Below are positions 61,171 through 64,000 of a DNA stretch of 64,000 nucleotides, piece by piece; positions within the stretch are counted from its first letter, which is position 1, and each line of letters opens with the position of its first letter. The translations under genes and the position numbers were made by a program. Origin of the DNA: Ascaris suum (taxonomy: Eukaryota > Nematoda > Chromadorea > Rhabditida > Ascarididae); contig CM024171.1 in NCBI GenBank assembly GCA_013433145.1, forward strand, positions 6,317,065-6,381,064, given 5' to 3'. Below the pieces are notes generated by a model, which saw only the letters and a program-made list of their open reading frames with translations, was not told where the DNA came from and ran no database searches.

Positions 61171-63490
61171 TTAGAATACATCGTCATAATCGGAATAGTT
61201 TCCCTCTAGTCGGAGAATATTTTTGACGTCTTCAGTTTGCTCATTAAGTTGTTCAAGTTGATGCTCAAGGTCCATAACCTGTGAAACCGTATCGATAAGC
61301 ACCTGCAATTTTTCAAATTCTCATTAACAGCACCACACTACAGTAATATATCGGGGTCAGTGGAAAAAACCGCTTTGATAAAAAGTTCAACCAAATTTCT
61401 TACCATTGTAGCCCTTTTATTTCTGAAAAGAGCACAATAGATTAAGAGAAGAACGTTTCATAGAATGATGCAATATTTTTCACTTCTCATGCCATGAATG
61501 GAACGAAAGTGAAATCATCATAAATACTGATTATCTGAATTCGCCTTTGAGGAGGACGAAAGGAAATTTTAGGGAATGAGTTAATAACGCATAGCCATCA
61601 ACCGCGCGGCAGCGGATTCAAACAACACTAATTGACTATCCGTAACTGAACAACTTAAATGGCGGCCTACTCTCTCCCCCCATCCCTTTCCTCTCAAAAA
61701 ATTTGCAGAAAGGACCCCGAAAGTCGAAATCTAACACAGTCGATAAGTCTGTGCAATTCGGAGCATTGCGTGTGACGAAGAATTCAACAAACCTGATAAG
61801 CATTGTGGTCCGAGGGTAATACTGGTACGAGCTGTCTCAGCCTTTCAAAGACTCTTGCCTCACGTTCAGCTGACCGGAACGCTGGATTGTACGGCGCAAA
61901 TTGATGTGGTGTCGGTTCAGCAACGTATGGCATCGGTTCGGGGCTTAGCGATTCCGGATAGGAACGAATGCTATAGCTGGGTGATGGTTGTGAGTATTCG
62001 CTGCATGTTGACGAAGAGCTGGAGCTATTCTTGCGAACTCGACCACAAGGAATCGTGTATGGATGCCGTCGGGAAGTGGAGTGGTGCATCGGTGATCGAC
62101 GTCTGATAGATGGTACCTGTGGCTCCCTCGCCATCGAAGGACAGTGCTGTAACAAGCACAAATGGAACTGTTCCATTCCAGAATCGCCCCCTTTATAATG
62201 TGGATTTTTATTTGCCGCTTTGTACATGTAATAACTCAAAAAACTACAATAAAAGCTAAGCAAAAATATGATGATCGCCTGGAGGAATGAGATGCGTCGA
62301 TCATGGGAAGTAAAACTATTTAAGATGATATATTTCTCTGCAATATTCTTTGCCAGGTGACAGGTGATAGTGCATAGCGCATTATAAAAGCATAAAATGG
62401 CTTAAACAATAAGCTTTTTCCACAATATGCCACTCATTTTTAAACCAGTTTTCACAGACGTTAATCTAGCTGCTTGGAATACGACTTCTTTTCTCATTTG
62501 CGTAGGAAAAAATTAGCATATAAGAGATCAAATGAAACACATCGACACAGATGAACGATTCCGGATAGGAACGAATGCTATAGCTGGGTGATGTTTGTGA
62601 GTATTCGCTGCATGTTGACGAAGATCTGGAGCTACTCTTGCGAACTCGACCACAAGTAATCGTGTACAGATGCCGTCGGGAAGTGGAGTGGTGCATCGGC
62701 ATCGGCAAAATTTCATGCCAGTTGTACTCATGATAGGAAATAAAGTTTGAATAAATGGATGATGATTAGATAAGTTTTAATTTAAATAAACAACGAAACG
62801 CATTGAAATTTTCAGTGACAACTTCCCAATGAATGTTTCGTCAAAAGGAGCTTAACAACGATAATATCTCTAGCATTGCATTGTGCCTACGTACAAGAAT
62901 CAATTGATATGTGAACATGTGCGGTAAATTTTTCATAGACAACAATGACAAAAATTCACTGAAAAAAAAAAGAGAGAAATCATCCCAGCGCTAAACAGAG
63001 CGCTCATGAGTGTGATGGTCTATGAGTGCGCACAATAAATACCCCGCTGTGTACTTTTTTCAACCATTTAAAAATGTGCCATTAATTGTGTCACATGGTG
63101 AATTTCAAAAATGTTTTCAAAGGCCGAATTACGCATACATGCTAAAGTGAAATGGAATATACATTAGATGTCCATTTTATCAATTCTTACCTCATCGGCC
63201 TATGAAAAAGTTTTTATTATCGATGAAATAATAAAACAATCATATTTCACTGAAAGCAAAGCTCATCGTGATCCCCTCTCCCCTCCCTCCCCCTCCCTCC
63301 CAGAATGAAAAGTTTTGATTACAGAAGTCAATCTGTACTGTATTAATTTTTATAATTAATCATTAACGATATACATGAGTGTTGGATGGTAATAATATCG
63401 TACCTCATTGTTCCAGCCCAATAGTGAACGTGTCTTCTCCTGAATAGTTTCACCCAAATATAGACCTCGACTGTAAACTTCGGCTGACAT
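61171..63490 (-). CDS. small helix-loop-helix protein (Id-like or divergent bHLH)
   Basis: Proposed exons: 63490-63404 (MSAEVYSRGLYLGETIQEKT, ending GWNNE), 62146-61793 and 61302-61171, all in phase 0, ~190 residues. The middle exon is Ser/Pro/Arg-rich (SSSSSSTCSEYSQPSPSY) and ends in helix 1 (ARVFERLRQLVPVLPSDHN). The last exon begins with helix 2 (VLIDTVSQVMDLEHQLEQLN) and ends YSDYDDVF. The intron falls in the loop, as in many HLH genes. A canonical basic DNA-contact region is not visible before helix 1 (RSAEREARVF), so the protein may act by dimerising with bHLH partners, as Id proteins do; this is inference. Alternatively translation starts at 62134 (MAREPQ), 12 bases after TTACAG, giving 157 residues without the first exon. 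Confidence 0.65.
62560..62703 (-). pseudogene. duplicated fragment of the HLH gene's middle exon
   Basis: About 144 bases repeat 61950-62093 in the same orientation with roughly ten substitutions. They encode MHHSTSRRHLYTITCGRVRK, then SSSRSSSTCSEYSQTSPSYS. The frame is intact but stops soon after the duplicated part, and no helix follows. It lies in the proposed first intron. Confidence 0.75.
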
Positions 63491-64000
63491 TATTCCACAA
63501 CAACACCGGCTGTAAACACTGCTTAAAAGCAATGTGTACAAGTGAAATAGAAAGCGGATCACGAGATTAGAACACTCGGCGCTTTCACTGAAACCGGGAA
63601 AGGCCTTAATGAGTGTGAGACGATTTCCAAAATCAGGGCTGGAGGTCAGAAAGGAAGAAGCCACAGGTCGGCGTGAGCAGCTACGGGGTTAATGATTACG
63701 CACTGTTTTCGAGGAGACGGATCCAGCCGGGCTCGTCGCGCGGGTGCCAGGGAGAGCCAACCTATAGTCGCTCTATAGGCCCCTCCCTCCTCTCGACTAG
63801 ACTATTGACGACGTCTGTTGCTCTCTCGATCGCAAATGTTTCGTCTCAAGATTTCGCGTCCTAATGTCACTATTTCATATTTTTTCCTACCAAATTCCTT
63901 GTCTCAGTGCCGAGTTTTTCGAAGACATTTACTCTTCGTTTTTCTCTCATAACCTTTTTCGATTAGTCCGTCTCGCACAAACTGTATTGATGAGCGAAAC
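63491..64000. other. 5' side of HLH gene and GC-richer sequence
   Basis: TTTACAG upstream of the ATG at 63490 (about 20 bases away) could be a spliced-leader acceptor. About 63680-63800 is GC-richer and may be a dispersed repeat. No gene recognised. Confidence 0.35.

Overview
The window looks like genomic DNA of a parasitic nematode of the strongylid/hookworm type. Coding information is split into short exons (about 90-310 bp) separated by AT-rich introns. Acceptors are worm-like (TTTCAG, TTTTAG), likely spliced-leader acceptors sit a few bases before start codons, and several long (AT)n arrays are present. Family content (expanded GT92 glycosyltransferases, an animal-type glutamate dehydrogenase with the antenna region) agrees. 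The species assignment is inference. No bacterial, viral or CRISPR feature was seen, and most open frames are intronic or intergenic noise.

Layout. (1) 965-5420, +: 3' part of a GT92 (DUF23) glycosyltransferase gene whose first exons lie left of the window. (2) 5.4-19.5 kb: gene-poor, with decayed duplicates, one broken reading frame (9494-9886), an (AT)n array and an inverted repeat. (3) 19561-28638, +: a second, apparently complete GT92 gene, from signal-anchor exon to last exon. Its 24267-28895 part is nearly identical to 1017-5677, while flanking homology is strongly decayed, which suggests an old tandem duplication with recent gene conversion. (4) 29-33 kb: decayed sequence, including a second near-identical pair (16.29-16.88 and 31.29-31.89 kb) carrying a TATA-like element and a small possible intron. 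(5) 33.2-39.3 kb: unassigned exons, including a Pro/Ala/Lys-rich protein gene with two alternative-looking last exons and an antisense exon inside one of its introns. (6) 44183-51123, +: a complete ten-exon glutamate dehydrogenase gene, with a short retroposon flanked by 13-bp target-site duplications in one intron. (7) 53.2-53.7 kb, -: a possible two-exon gene. (8) 54-61 kb: AT-rich, no gene recognised. (9) 61171-63490, -: a small helix-loop-helix protein gene with a duplicated piece of its middle exon lying in its own intron.

Exon borders were set by hand from reading-frame continuity, splice dinucleotides, phase agreement and remembered family motifs. GDH is very secure and the GT92 pair secure apart from the last exon. 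The remaining gene models are tentative. The clearest unusual biology is the conversion-like homogenisation of the GT92 duplicates, with one tract edge inside an exon, and the second homogenised non-coding pair.
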